Positions 51,095 to 60,116 of a stretch of 64,000 nucleotides of DNA are shown here, piece by piece. A program made the translations under genes and the position numbers. The notes below the pieces were generated by a model. The model was not told where the DNA came from and made no database searches. It saw nothing but the letters and a program-made list of their open reading frames with translations. The DNA lies in NCBI RefSeq assembly GCF_003865365.1, contig NZ_RQVR01000007.1, positions 108,195 through 172,194 on the forward strand, in the 5' to 3' direction. This DNA is from Flavobacterium macacae. GTDB taxonomy: Bacteria > Bacteroidota > Bacteroidia > Flavobacteriales > Flavobacteriaceae. Positions within the stretch are counted from its first letter, which is position 1. Every line of letters starts with the position of its first letter.

Positions 51095-52491
51095 TATTTT
51101 AATCCGTCGATGCTAACATCTACTTTTCCGTTAACCGTGATAAAAGCAATGATTGCTTTGTTGGTCAATTGAATCTTCTTGAATTGAATATCATCAATGT
51201 TTCCGTTGACAAAAACGCCCGGCATCGGTGAATAATTTTTCAAATACGTCAGCATATTCTTTTTGCCTTCGTCAAGATTGGGCTGGATGGAATAACGGCA
51301 AGCATCTTGCATTTTCTTTAAAACAACGCCTGAAGCCAACCAATTGGCTGTTTTAATCAATCGGCTTTTCGTGTCTAAAACATAATCCAATTGGTCAAAA
51401 TAAATTTCTTTGGTGGTATCATTATATTGCGGAAAGCCTGAAAGGTAAATGGTTCCGTTTAAGCTTCCTAATAAATCCAAAGCTATAATCATCTTGTTGT
51501 TTTTCTGCCAGATCGCTACTTTTTGGACTTTGACTTTTTTGCTTCCCGATCCAAATTCTTGTCCCTGGAAGTTTTTTGTCATGATTCTCGAAGCGTCTTG
51601 ATACGTGGAAACGGCGGCGATATTTGCTGATATTTTATCGGGCATTTTTGAAACCGGTTTCAGAACAATTTTATCTCGGTCTAATTTGTTTTTTGGCTGT
51701 TGGCCCACCACGGTTTCCATATTGCATTTCAATCCCATGTCAAGAGATATCGCTTCCTTTTGTAATTTTGCTTCTGTAGTATATAATTCTATCGGAACAA
51801 TTCGCAACCAAGAATCATAGGTTTCGCTCATCTGAAAAGGCGTGCAGATCTTTTCTAAAGCGTCTAAAACATTCGGTTTAAAATCCATTGATTTTTTAAT
51901 GGCTTCGTCAAGATTGTTCTCGATTTTTGATTTAAAAATTCGAACCGCAGGATTGATTAGATACGTTATCGCTACACTTTTTCCTGCAATATTTATCGTC
52001 GGGCTTTCGTTCCATTCTAGAGATTGGAGCATGGTGTCCGTGTTCATTTTCCAGTTCGTCAAGCCAACGCTGCTGCTTAAAGTTACAACTCCGTTCATGT
52101 TTATTTCACGAGTGTCGTATAGTTGAATTCCCATTTTGTTGATTCCGTATCTGTAGTTTACAGTAATCTTCAGTGGCAAAACCGTTTTGATTTTTCCTTT
52201 TTCGTTTGAAATTTTTATAGCTCCTAATTTCCAAACTTTCATCTGGATATCATCATCTTCGATATTGTTGTCTTCATAAATCAGGCCGTTCAAAAGTTTA
52301 TTGGTTTGGTTTTCAATATCTTTTAACTTGATTTTTATCGGAAGGCTTATGAAAGAGGTGGAGTTTTCGTAAACTAGGGGTGAGGCGTCATCTGGTTCGG
52401 GTTTCAATGCGGCAATTTGGGTAGTGGTAGAACATCCGAAAATTGCAAATAGCGAAAATAACGGGATGTATTTCGCAATAAATTTATTCAT
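51094..52491 (-). CDS. DUF4403 lipoprotein
   Basis: This 465-residue exported lipoprotein (lipobox FAIFGC, C20) has the DUF4403 architecture: a duplicated, beta-rich domain starting SFISLPIKIKLKDIENQTNKLLNG. GLKCNMETVVGQQP lies in the middle, and the C-terminus reads NIDDIQFKKIQLTNKAIIAFITVNGKVDVSI. This layout recalls lipid-binding tubular (BPI/SMP-like) folds, but no function is established. It is divergent from the TolC operon and shares its intergenic region with it. Confidence 0.85.
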   Translation of the reverse strand: MNKFIAKYIPLFSLFAIFGCSTTTQIAALKPEPDDASPLVYENSTSFISLPIKIKLKDIENQTNKLLNGLIYEDNNIEDDDIQMKVWKLGAIKISNEKGKIKTVLPLKITVNYRYGINKMGIQLYDTREINMNGVVTLSSSVGLTNWKMNTDTMLQSLEWNESPTINIAGKSVAITYLINPAVRIFKSKIENNLDEAIKKSMDFKPNVLDALEKICTPFQMSETYDSWLRIVPIELYTTEAKLQKEAISLDMGLKCNMETVVGQQPKNKLDRDKIVLKPVSKMPDKISANIAAVSTYQDASRIMTKNFQGQEFGSGSKKVKVQKVAIWQKNNKMIIALDLLGSLNGTIYLSGFPQYNDTTKEIYFDQLDYVLDTKSRLIKTANWLASGVVLKKMQDACRYSIQPNLDEGKKNMLTYLKNYSPMPGVFVNGNIDDIQFKKIQLTNKAIIAFITVNGKVDVSIDGLK

Positions 52492-52551
52492 AACTTTAAT
52501 GATTTAATTTTGAAGTAAATGTAATTTTATTTTTTAATATCTTTTGAAAAA

Positions 52552-52572
52552 AATAATCTGTAACAGATTATT
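52552..52572. promoter_or_regulatory. Perfect inverted repeat, candidate operator of the TolC operon
   Basis: Two 10-bp arms (AATAATCTGT and ACAGATTATT) around a single central A lie between the DUF4403 and TolC genes. The arrangement is typical of binding sites for homodimeric regulators such as the TetR family. It lies about 45 bp upstream of the -33 region of the TolC promoter and 60 bp from the DUF4403 start codon, so it could control either gene. It has no T run and is not a terminator. Confidence 0.6.
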
Positions 52573-52615
52573 GATTTTACTGTCTAATAGTTTTTAGTAA
52601 GCCATTTAAAAAAGC

Positions 52616-52623
52616 TAAATTTG
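52616..52623 (+). promoter_or_regulatory. Promoter -7 box of the TolC-adaptor-tsaB operon
   Basis: TAAATTTG followed by CA, 36 bp before the TolC start codon; the -33 position has TTTTAG instead of TTTG. Confidence 0.6.
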
Positions 52624-52659
52624 CATTGATCACCAACCCTTTTTTGCGAGTAATTATTT

Positions 52660-53994
52660 ATGAAAAAAGAAATCATCAGTAAAATATTTTTCCTTGCCGT
52701 CTTCTTTATAGGCGTTTCTTCAAATGCTCAGGTTAAAAAATGGACTTTGGAAGAATGCGTTTTATATGCATTAGAAAACAATATTTCCATCAAGCAATCG
52801 CAACTCGATTTAAAAACTTCGGATGTTGAAAGGCTTGAAGCTGTCGGGAATTTTTTACCAGCAATTTCTGCGAATGCAAATTACAGCATGAATACGGGAG
52901 CGAATATTAACCCGGCAACAAACCAATTTAATAATGAAACCTTTAAATCTTTTTCAGCTCAAGCAAATGGGGGTGTCACGTTATTTAATGGTTTGCTGAA
53001 TTGGAGAACCTACCAAAGAACAAAACTGAATAAGGTTGCAAATACCTATCGTTTAGATAAAATGAAGGACGATATTATGCTTTCAGTAGCGAATAATTTT
53101 CTGGAGATTTTATCATTAAAGGAACAACTGAGAGTTTTACAAAACCAAAATAGAATTACCAAAGAAAATCTGGACAGAACCAAGGCATTAATCGATGCCG
53201 GAAGTTTACCAGCTGGAGATATCTATGAATTAAGAGCTACAGATGCCGGTCAAGAACAGCAAATTATCAATGCGCAAAACAATTTGTTGATTTCAAAAGT
53301 GGCACTTTGTCAGATGCTTCTTTTGGAAGATTATGTAAATTTTGATATTGCGGATCAAGAATTTAACGCCGAACTTTCTTCGGTACTTGAAGAAAATCCA
53401 CAGAGTATTTTTGTAAAAGCAAAACAAACGGTGAATGATATTAAAGTGGCAGCGCAGGATGTGGAAGTCGCTAAAAAAGATGTTCAGATTGCAAAATCGG
53501 CTTATTTACCAACATTGTCAGGGTTTGTAGGATACAATGCAAGATGGTCAGAAAGTACGCCCCTTCCGTTCAGTGACCAAATTTATCTTTTTGATGGTAC
53601 TTCAATTGGTTTGCAATTATCAGTTCCAATTTTAAATGGTTTTTCAACTCGAACTCGCGTGCAAAGAAGCCAAATTTCTCAAGAAAGATCACAATATCTT
53701 TTAAAACAAGCCGAATTGGATTTAGAGACCAATGTGTATAAAGCGTATAATGACGTGGTGAATTCTAAGAAATTGTACGAAGCAGCTCAAAAAACTTCAG
53801 AAGCCAGAAAGTTTTCTTATGAGTTTTCTAAAGAAAGATTTGATGTCGGCTTGCAAAATTCATTTGATTTCAGCCAATCTTCAATAGCTTATGAAAATGC
53901 ACAATCAGAAGAGGTTCGTGCCAAATATGATTATATCTTTAAAACAAAAATATTAGAATTTTATTTCGGAATGCCAATTATCCAAAAACAATAG
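52660..53994 (+). CDS. TolC family outer membrane efflux protein
   Basis: This 444-residue protein has a signal peptide (FFLAVFFIGVSSNAQ) and two TolC-type helical repeats. The first begins WTLEECVLYALENNISIKQSQLDLKTSDVERLEAVGNFLPAISANANYS; the second includes AKKDVQIAKSAYLPTLSGFVGYNARWS. It would form the trimeric outer membrane duct of an efflux or type I export system. The adaptor gene follows by 3 bp. No pump gene is present in the operon, so the pump must be encoded elsewhere. Confidence 0.93.
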   Translation: MKKEIISKIFFLAVFFIGVSSNAQVKKWTLEECVLYALENNISIKQSQLDLKTSDVERLEAVGNFLPAISANANYSMNTGANINPATNQFNNETFKSFSAQANGGVTLFNGLLNWRTYQRTKLNKVANTYRLDKMKDDIMLSVANNFLEILSLKEQLRVLQNQNRITKENLDRTKALIDAGSLPAGDIYELRATDAGQEQQIINAQNNLLISKVALCQMLLLEDYVNFDIADQEFNAELSSVLEENPQSIFVKAKQTVNDIKVAAQDVEVAKKDVQIAKSAYLPTLSGFVGYNARWSESTPLPFSDQIYLFDGTSIGLQLSVPILNGFSTRTRVQRSQISQERSQYLLKQAELDLETNVYKAYNDVVNSKKLYEAAQKTSEARKFSYEFSKERFDVGLQNSFDFSQSSIAYENAQSEEVRAKYDYIFKTKILEFYFGMPIIQKQ

Positions 53995-53997
53995 TTT

Positions 53998-55299
53998 ATG
54001 AAAAAGAAGACCGTAATTTTATTAATCATTGCAGTAGTTATCATTGTTCTTTTGCTAGTCCTTTCAAAGTCTGGCGTTTTTGGGAATAAAAATGTGGGGA
54101 AAGAAGTGGAAATCGCAACCGTAAATCAAATTACAGTGGTGGAAACCGTTTCGGCAACCGGAAAAATCCAACCTGAAATTGAAGTAAAAATATCATCAGA
54201 AGTTTCAGGAGAAATTATTGAATTGCCAGTTAAAGAAGGTCAGGTGGTGAAAAAGGGCGATCTTTTGGTGCGAATAAATCCAGATTTATATACTTCAGGA
54301 TTGAATAGGTCTGTGGCAAGTTTGTCAGGATCAAAAGCCGGTTTAAGTCAAGCAGATGCCCAATTTGCAGAAGCAAAAGCCAATTATAATAGAAACAAAA
54401 CATTGTTTGACAAGGGAATTATATCAAGATCAGACTGGGACAAAGCCGTTTCGACTTATGCCGTAGCCCAAGCTGCAAAACAGTCGGCGTATTATAATGT
54501 ACAAAGCGCTGCAGCAACAGTCAATGAAGCAAAAGACAACTTGGGCAGGACTACAATCTACGCGCCAGCTGACGGAACTATTTCTTCTTTGGGAGTAGAG
54601 CTTGGAGAACGTGTTTTGGGAACCCAGCAAATGACCGGAACCGAATTGCTTCGCGTGGCCAATTTAAATAATATGGAAGTGGAAGTGGATGTCAATGAAA
54701 ATGACATCGTTAAAATTTCAGTTGGGGATTCAGCCAGAGTAGAAGTGGATGCTTACCTCAAGAAAGAATTTAGAGGAACGGTAACCAGTATTTCAAATTC
54801 TGCAAGTGCTGATTTGACTGCCGATCAAGTAACAAATTTTAAAGTTAAAGTAAGAATTGTCAAAGAATCGTATGCTGATTTGACTGAAGGAAAACCAGAA
54901 AGTTATTCTCCGTTTCGACCAGGAATGACAGCTACTGTGGATATTATTACAAAACGAAAAGAAGATGTTGTGGCTGTGCCAATTAGTGCAGTTGTAGTAA
55001 AATCTGACACTTCTGCAACTGTAAAACCAGTTGTTTTGGCGGAAGACGGACAGGCGCCCGTTTCAAAATCGGATAAAAAATTCGAGTGCGTTTTTGTAAA
55101 AGACGGTGATAAAGCAAAAATCAGGGTAATCAAAACCGGAATTCAAGATGATACGAATATTGAAATTTCATCAGGATTGAAAAAAGGCGACATCGTTATT
55201 GTTGGCCCTTATGCAACGGTCACTAAAGATTTGAATTCAGGCGACGTGGTTTTTGTAAAACCAGACGAAGCTAAAAAAGAGACGAAGGCGAAAAAATAA
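53998..55299 (+). CDS. Periplasmic adaptor (HlyD/AcrA-like membrane fusion protein)
   Basis: This 433-residue protein has an N-terminal anchor helix (VILLIIAVVIIVLLLVLS) and the membrane fusion protein order. A biotinyl-lipoyl half-motif reads VSATGKIQPEIEVKISSEVSGEIIELPVKEGQVVKKGDLLVRI. A helical hairpin (about 100-170) is followed by the second lipoyl half GRTTIYAPADGTISSLGVELGERV. The beta-barrel contains MEVEVDVNENDIVKISVGDSARVEVDAY. It resembles MacA-type adaptors that work with MacB ABC transporters. Its stop codon overlaps the tsaB start by one base. Confidence 0.92.
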   Translation: MKKKTVILLIIAVVIIVLLLVLSKSGVFGNKNVGKEVEIATVNQITVVETVSATGKIQPEIEVKISSEVSGEIIELPVKEGQVVKKGDLLVRINPDLYTSGLNRSVASLSGSKAGLSQADAQFAEAKANYNRNKTLFDKGIISRSDWDKAVSTYAVAQAAKQSAYYNVQSAAATVNEAKDNLGRTTIYAPADGTISSLGVELGERVLGTQQMTGTELLRVANLNNMEVEVDVNENDIVKISVGDSARVEVDAYLKKEFRGTVTSISNSASADLTADQVTNFKVKVRIVKESYADLTEGKPESYSPFRPGMTATVDIITKRKEDVVAVPISAVVVKSDTSATVKPVVLAEDGQAPVSKSDKKFECVFVKDGDKAKIRVIKTGIQDDTNIEISSGLKKGDIVIVGPYATVTKDLNSGDVVFVKPDEAKKETKAKK

Positions 55300-55964
55300 T
55301 GGCATACATTTTAAATATTGAGACGGCTACAAAAAACTGTTCGGTAAGTATTGCAAAAGACGGCGAAACGCTTCTTTGCAAGGAAATTGCTGAACAAGGA
55401 TATTCCCACGCCGAAAAGCTCCACGTTTTTATTTCAGAAGCTTTGGCAGCACTAAATTTAGATTTTTCTGATTTGGATGCGATTGCAGTAAGTCAGGGCC
55501 CGGGATCTTACACCGGACTTCGAATTGGTGTTTCGGCAGCAAAAGGACTTTGTTATGCTTTAAATATTCCATTAATTGCTGTGGATACTTTGGAAGTTTT
55601 AGCTTCGGCTATTTCTGTTGAGAATGGTGTGGTAATTCCAATGATTGATGCCAGAAGAATGGAGGTTTACAGTGCTGTTTTTTCTTCTGATATGTTAAAA
55701 ATCAGAGACACAAAAGCAGAAATTATTACCCAAGAATCTTTTGCAGAGATTACTGAAACCATACATTTTATTGGTGATGGCGCTTTAAAATGCCAAGAGG
55801 TTTTGCCTTCGGGCCAATTTGTATATCATCCGGAAATTATTTATCCTTCTGCAAAACAAATGAGCGCATTGTCATTTGAAAAGCACAAAAAAAGCGACAC
55901 TGTTGATGTCGCTTATTTTGAACCTTTTTATTTGAAAGATTTTCTTGTTGAGAAAAAATTATAG
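55299..55964 (+). CDS. tsaB: tRNA N6-threonylcarbamoyladenosine biosynthesis protein TsaB
   Basis: This 221-residue protein is the ASKHA-fold partner of TsaD in making t6A37 in ANN-decoding tRNAs. Signatures are ILNIETATKNCSVSIA and the conserved QGPGSYTGLRIGVSAAKGLCYAL. It is shorter than TsaD and lacks its metal-binding histidines, as expected. It starts inside the adaptor stop codon (TAATG), so an essential tRNA gene rides on an efflux operon. The 3' end overlaps the convergent gene by 6 bp. Confidence 0.96.
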   Translation: MAYILNIETATKNCSVSIAKDGETLLCKEIAEQGYSHAEKLHVFISEALAALNLDFSDLDAIAVSQGPGSYTGLRIGVSAAKGLCYALNIPLIAVDTLEVLASAISVENGVVIPMIDARRMEVYSAVFSSDMLKIRDTKAEIITQESFAEITETIHFIGDGALKCQEVLPSGQFVYHPEIIYPSAKQMSALSFEKHKKSDTVDVAYFEPFYLKDFLVEKKL

Positions 55965-56651
55965 TGTTGAAATGAATTGTGCAATTTTTGTTAACCCGTT
56001 TGCATTGCTAAATGATGGGTTATTTTGTTTTAGAAAATCGGTAATTTGATCTTTCTTTTCCGGAAATATCGCAATTAATTTCTTTTTGCTATTTGGAAAT
56101 TCTGTAATTTCTTTATCTTTTAATTTTAGATAAAACTCATCTTTTCCTCTTACTAACTTAGGGTTAGAGTCGCTTGTGTAACTATTACTAGCTTCTTTTC
56201 CAGCTATGTAGTTGATTTTTTCTTTAAGAAAAAATGTTACTTCATTATTACTGAATTTGTTTTGAAGATATCCTTCTGTGTTGTTTCCTTTAGAGTCTTT
56301 ATAGTTAACTAGATTATAACTTGATGCATTGTTTTTTAAAGTTATAGTGTTGTACTCTAGTTTTTTAGGAAGAATGTATTTTGTGTCATCTCCATTGTCA
56401 ATCTCGAATTCATCAGATTCTGCATTGTATCTGACAAGAACTTGATTTTGAACTCCAGAAATTGTAGCATGTTTAAAAGCTTGATCAATATAAGGAGTTC
56501 CTGATGCTTTTGAATATTTAGATTCAGTTAGATGTTTTCTAAATAAATCAGAATTTGTTGGGCTCACCAAGTCAGAAACTCTCAATGTGGCTTGTGCAGA
56601 AGCAAAAATGGTAATTAATCCAAATGATATTGTAAATACTAATTTTTTCAT
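55959..56651 (-). CDS. Secreted protein of unknown function
   Basis: This 230-residue protein has a signal peptide (KLVFTISFGLITIFASAQ) and no family I recognise with certainty. The mature part is rich in Lys, Asn and Ser. It has a YIDQAFKHATISGVQNQVLVRYNAESDEFEI strand and a helical C-terminus (KKKLIAIFPEKKDQITDFLKQNN ... TKIAQFIST), and it contains no cysteine. It is convergent with and overlaps tsaB by 6 bp. Its upstream region is long, very AT-rich and contains a 16-bp palindrome. Confidence 0.8.
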   Translation of the reverse strand: MKKLVFTISFGLITIFASAQATLRVSDLVSPTNSDLFRKHLTESKYSKASGTPYIDQAFKHATISGVQNQVLVRYNAESDEFEIDNGDDTKYILPKKLEYNTITLKNNASSYNLVNYKDSKGNNTEGYLQNKFSNNEVTFFLKEKINYIAGKEASNSYTSDSNPKLVRGKDEFYLKLKDKEITEFPNSKKKLIAIFPEKKDQITDFLKQNNPSFSNANGLTKIAQFISTL

Positions 56652-57100
56652 TGTAATTTTAATTTAAATTTATAATAAATTTTGTCTTCACTATGACGTT
56701 ATTTTTTAGTTTTGAAATTCTGAACTTTTTCTATATAAATATAATATAATAACAATATTTATGCCGCAATATGTTAATTTTTTGCTTCGTAACTTTTTAA
56801 AAAACTTAATTTTAATTTAAAGGTTAAATTTGGGATACAATTTTACCTTGTAATTAAAATCTGTTTTCTTCTGTGTAAGTAATTAAATCATAACTAATTC
56901 ATGTGAAATTTCACATAAAGATGCTAGTGATTTAAAGGCAACTCAAATGTTGTAATAAATTTAGTATATTTTTATTGTTTTCAAAAATAATAAATTTTAA
57001 ACAATTTAAATATTAGTCTGTAAATAAATTTACAAGAATTAAAGATTTATTATTAATACTTCGGTTAATGTGTTTTTTTTATTATAAAAATGATTATTTA
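56652..57100. other. 449-bp AT-rich gap
   Basis: No protein-like frame is seen. The stretch contains a plus-strand TAAATTTG (56825-56832) and a minus-strand TATTTTTG (56982-56989), both possible -7 boxes without a good -33, and the 16-bp palindrome at 56901-56916. It could hold a long leader for the secreted protein or a small RNA. Confidence 0.45.
56901..56916. promoter_or_regulatory. Perfect 16-bp palindrome, operator candidate
   Basis: ATGTGAAATTTCACAT reads the same on both strands. The TGTGA and TCACA half-sites equal those of CRP sites, but the gap is 4 bp instead of 6, so a different CRP/FNR-like or other dimeric regulator would be needed. It lies about 250 bp upstream of the secreted protein gene. 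Confidence 0.45.
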
Positions 57101-59116
57101 CTAATTTTTCAATTTTAAAATTGTGTTTAAAAGCGATTTTTTGGGCAAAGCACAAGTTCTATTTTGGCAGATATAAAATAAATTTTCTTTAGAAACATAT
57201 CTGTTTTTTAAAAAAGGAAGCGATGATTGAGATTCAGAACCTGCAATAATGATGTTCGGTAAGTATTCTTTTTGAATTTCCCAAGCGTTTTTTAAAGCCT
57301 CGGTTCCGCAAATTGCAAGTTCTCGATTTAAATCTGAAAAATTCAAAAATAAATCAAGCCAATTTGCAAAAGCTGAAGGATAATCAATATTTGGAAGAAT
57401 TTTTTCAATCATTCTTTTTGAAATTTCTTCATAATAGGAGTTTTCGAAATAAATGTGCAACTTAAAAAGATTATTTGCCATTACTGAATTTGAAGCTGAA
57501 ATTACATTGTCCTCAATTTCAAAATGTCTTGTAATTAATTGTTCGTCTAAATTAGAGGTAAATGAAAACAAATTATTGTTTGAATCATAAAAATGATATA
57601 AACAGTAGTCCGTTAATTGCTTGGAATGAAGTAGCCATTTTTTATCAAAAGTGACTTCGTATAAAGAAATGAAAGATTCGATTACAAAGCAATAATCTTC
57701 TAAATAACCATTAATGGTGCTTTTTTCGTCTTTGTAATTGTGTAGCAGATTTCCATCAGAAGTCCATAGATTCGAAATAATAAAGTCCGCATTTTTTAAA
57801 GCTGTTTCCAGGTAATTTTGATTTCCTAAAGCTTTAAATGCGTCAATGTAACCTTTCATCATTAAGGCATTCCAAGAGGTCAAACATTTGTCATCAAGTC
57901 TTGGTTTGCTTCTTTTTTCTCTCTCGATGTAAAGTATTTGTTCCCAATCTTTTTTCTTCTGAGATAATTCAGAAACTTCTATTTGATTTTCCTTTGCTAT
58001 TTCTTCTAAAGATTTATTTTGGATCAAAACATAATTCTGTTCTTCTTCCCAAAAACCAAATTGATTAATATTAAAAACTTGGCTGAATAATTTAAAATCT
58101 TCGGTTATTAAATTTTCCAGTTCCGGTTTTGTCCAAGTGTAAAATGCACCTTCTTCTAGATGATTTTCGGCATTTAAACTATCAGCATCTAAAGCAGAAT
58201 AAAATCCTCCAAAATCATTTGTCAATTCATTTGAAACAAATTGTAAGGTTTTTTCAATAACTTCTTTATACAACGGATTTTTAGTCAATTTATAAGCATC
58301 GGCATATAACGAAACCAATTGGCCGTTGTCATAAAGCATTTTTTCAAAATGAGGAACGTGCCATTTCATGTCAACGGAATATCTAGAAAATCCTCCGTCA
58401 ACAGTATCAAAAAGACCTCCGTAAGCCATTTTTGTCAAGGTAAGATTTACAAAATCCAGAAGTTGATCGTCTTTTTCTTGATGGGCATAACGCATTATAA
58501 ATTTGTAATTGTTCGGCATCATAAATTTTGGCGCTCTTTCGTATCCTCCAAATTCGTGATCAAAACTTTTTTTCCATTTTGACAAAAGTGTTTCCAAGTT
58601 TGAAAAGTCAAATGAATTATGACTTTCTGGAATAAGACTGATTGAATCCATGCCTGCTTTTAGTTTTTCGGCATAATCAATCATTTTCTCAGGATTGTTT
58701 TCAAATAGATTTTGAAGTTGCTCCAAGGTTTCCATCCATTCATTTTTTCTGAAATAAGTGCCTCCCCAAACTGGTCGTCCATCCGGAAGACAAACCACAT
58801 TCATTGGCCAGCCACCACGACCCGTCATGATTTGAATCGCCTTCATATATACCGCATCAATATCTGGTCGCTCTTCACGATCCACTTTTATATTGATGAA
58901 ATTTTTGTTCATCACAAGAGCCGCTTCATTGTCTTCAAAAGTCTCGTGTTCCATGACGTGGCACCAATGACAAGCCGAATAACCTACGCTAACAATCATC
59001 AACTGATTTTGATTTTTTGCTATCGCTAAAGTAGTGCTGTTCCAAGCTTTCCAATGTACCGGATTGTTGGCGTGTTGCAATAAATAAGGACTGGTTTCTT
59101 TATGTAATTCGTTCAT
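57101..59116 (-). CDS. DUF255 thioredoxin-domain protein (YyaL/SPATA20-like)
   Basis: This 671-residue protein begins with the DUF255 thioredoxin-like domain: NELHKETSPYLLQHANNPVHWKAW, then the active-site stretch SVGYSACHWCHVMEHETFED with CHWC. An (alpha/alpha)6-barrel-like region resembling glycoside hydrolases or epimerases follows (VDGGFSRYSVDMKWHVPHFEKMLYDNGQLVSLY; DKCLTSWNALMMKGYIDA). The biochemical role is unknown in bacteria. The start MNELHKET at 59116 is preferred over 59152, because the extra codons run into a hairpin that terminates the upstream gene. Confidence 0.92.
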   Translation of the reverse strand: MNELHKETSPYLLQHANNPVHWKAWNSTTLAIAKNQNQLMIVSVGYSACHWCHVMEHETFEDNEAALVMNKNFINIKVDREERPDIDAVYMKAIQIMTGRGGWPMNVVCLPDGRPVWGGTYFRKNEWMETLEQLQNLFENNPEKMIDYAEKLKAGMDSISLIPESHNSFDFSNLETLLSKWKKSFDHEFGGYERAPKFMMPNNYKFIMRYAHQEKDDQLLDFVNLTLTKMAYGGLFDTVDGGFSRYSVDMKWHVPHFEKMLYDNGQLVSLYADAYKLTKNPLYKEVIEKTLQFVSNELTNDFGGFYSALDADSLNAENHLEEGAFYTWTKPELENLITEDFKLFSQVFNINQFGFWEEEQNYVLIQNKSLEEIAKENQIEVSELSQKKKDWEQILYIEREKRSKPRLDDKCLTSWNALMMKGYIDAFKALGNQNYLETALKNADFIISNLWTSDGNLLHNYKDEKSTINGYLEDYCFVIESFISLYEVTFDKKWLLHSKQLTDYCLYHFYDSNNNLFSFTSNLDEQLITRHFEIEDNVISASNSVMANNLFKLHIYFENSYYEEISKRMIEKILPNIDYPSAFANWLDLFLNFSDLNRELAICGTEALKNAWEIQKEYLPNIIIAGSESQSSLPFLKNRYVSKENLFYICQNRTCALPKKSLLNTILKLKN

Positions 59117-59141
59117 AATTTCGACTTGTTTTAAAAATAAA

Positions 59142-59164
59142 AAGCGCTCCAAAACGGAACGCTT
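59142..59164 (-). terminator. Terminator after the NifU-family gene
   Basis: AAGCGCTCC and GGAACGCTT (plus-strand reading) form a 9-bp stem with one mismatch; on the minus strand a T-rich tract follows. It lies 27 bp past the NifU-family stop codon. Confidence 0.6.
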
Positions 59165-59190
59165 AAAATTAATGATTTTGATGAGAAGTA

Positions 59191-60090
59191 TTATCCGTTT
59201 ATGGCTTCTACTTTAATGTCATCGTCGTTCAGCATGTCTTTTAGCATATTTTCAATACCACTTTTTAGTGTAAACGTGGAAGAAGGACAACCGCTGCAAG
59301 CACCTTGCAAAACAACTTTTACGCGTTTTTCACTTTCGTCATAAGAATCAAAAAGAATGTTTCCTCCGTCTGCTTGAACTGCAGGTTTTACATATTCTTC
59401 TAAGATGTTGATGATTTGCTGAGAAGTAACGTCAAGATTGTCAAAATTCTCGATTTTTTGTTTTTCCGTTTTTGGGTTTGAAGCGGCAATACTTTCGTCA
59501 ATTACCGTTCCACCATTTTCAACATATTGTTTAATGAAACTTCTTAATTCATAAGTAATGTCTTGCCATTCGCTCACGGCGTACTTTGTAATAGAAATAT
59601 AATTTTCATCAATAAAAATTTCTTTGACGTAAGGAAATTTGAAAAGTTCTTGCGCCAAAGGAGAAGCTGCGGCTTCATCAATATTTTTAAATTCGATGGC
59701 CGTTTTGGTCATCATCTTGCTTCCCACAAATTTTTGAACAGCAGGATTTGGAGTGCTTTCAGCATAAACGGTCAAAGGCTGTTTTTGAGCTTTTGTTTCG
59801 GTGATATTCAAAATAGTACCGCCGTCGTTTACAAAAGTTTCAATCTGCTCGGCAACTGCTTCTTTTACGTCATCCCACTCCACAATGTTGTAGCGTTGAA
59901 TAGCGATAAAATTTCCCGAAATGTAAATTGATTTCACAAACGGAAGATAAAATAGCTTTTGCGCTAAAGGTGAATCTTTTGCGTCATCAATGTTTTTAAA
60001 TTCAAAATTCTCATTTTGAGTTATGAAATCAGGCAATTCAAATTTTAATATAGTAGGATCCTGAGTCGGTCTTATTGTAACATTAATCAT
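59191..60090 (-). CDS. NifU/Nfu-type iron-sulfur protein with duplicated N-terminal domain
   Basis: This 299-residue protein has two Nfu N-terminal domains in tandem (about 1-95 and 103-200). Each contains TxNPxxxKF-like or TQDPTILKF, FKNIDxAxxSPLAQxLF, a [FY]VK[SE]I[YF]I strand and an E-W-D/Q motif. The C-terminal NifU domain follows (VDGGN-like ADGGNILFDSY), with the cluster-binding GACSGCP (CxxC). It should carry a [4Fe-4S] cluster and deliver it to client proteins. The start at 60090 is chosen because the earlier ATG at 60120 lies upstream of the promoter -7 box. Confidence 0.92.
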   Translation of the reverse strand: MINVTIRPTQDPTILKFELPDFITQNENFEFKNIDDAKDSPLAQKLFYLPFVKSIYISGNFIAIQRYNIVEWDDVKEAVAEQIETFVNDGGTILNITETKAQKQPLTVYAESTPNPAVQKFVGSKMMTKTAIEFKNIDEAAASPLAQELFKFPYVKEIFIDENYISITKYAVSEWQDITYELRSFIKQYVENGGTVIDESIAASNPKTEKQKIENFDNLDVTSQQIINILEEYVKPAVQADGGNILFDSYDESEKRVKVVLQGACSGCPSSTFTLKSGIENMLKDMLNDDDIKVEAING

Positions 60091-60108
60091 ATATTTTGTA
60101 TTTTTTTG

Positions 60109-60116
60109 CAAATTTA
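60109..60116 (-). promoter_or_regulatory. Promoter -7 box of the NifU-family gene
   Basis: CAAATTTA on the plus strand is TAAATTTG on the minus strand, 18 bp before the chosen start codon at 60090, the same geometry as at the SPOR gene. Confidence 0.65.
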
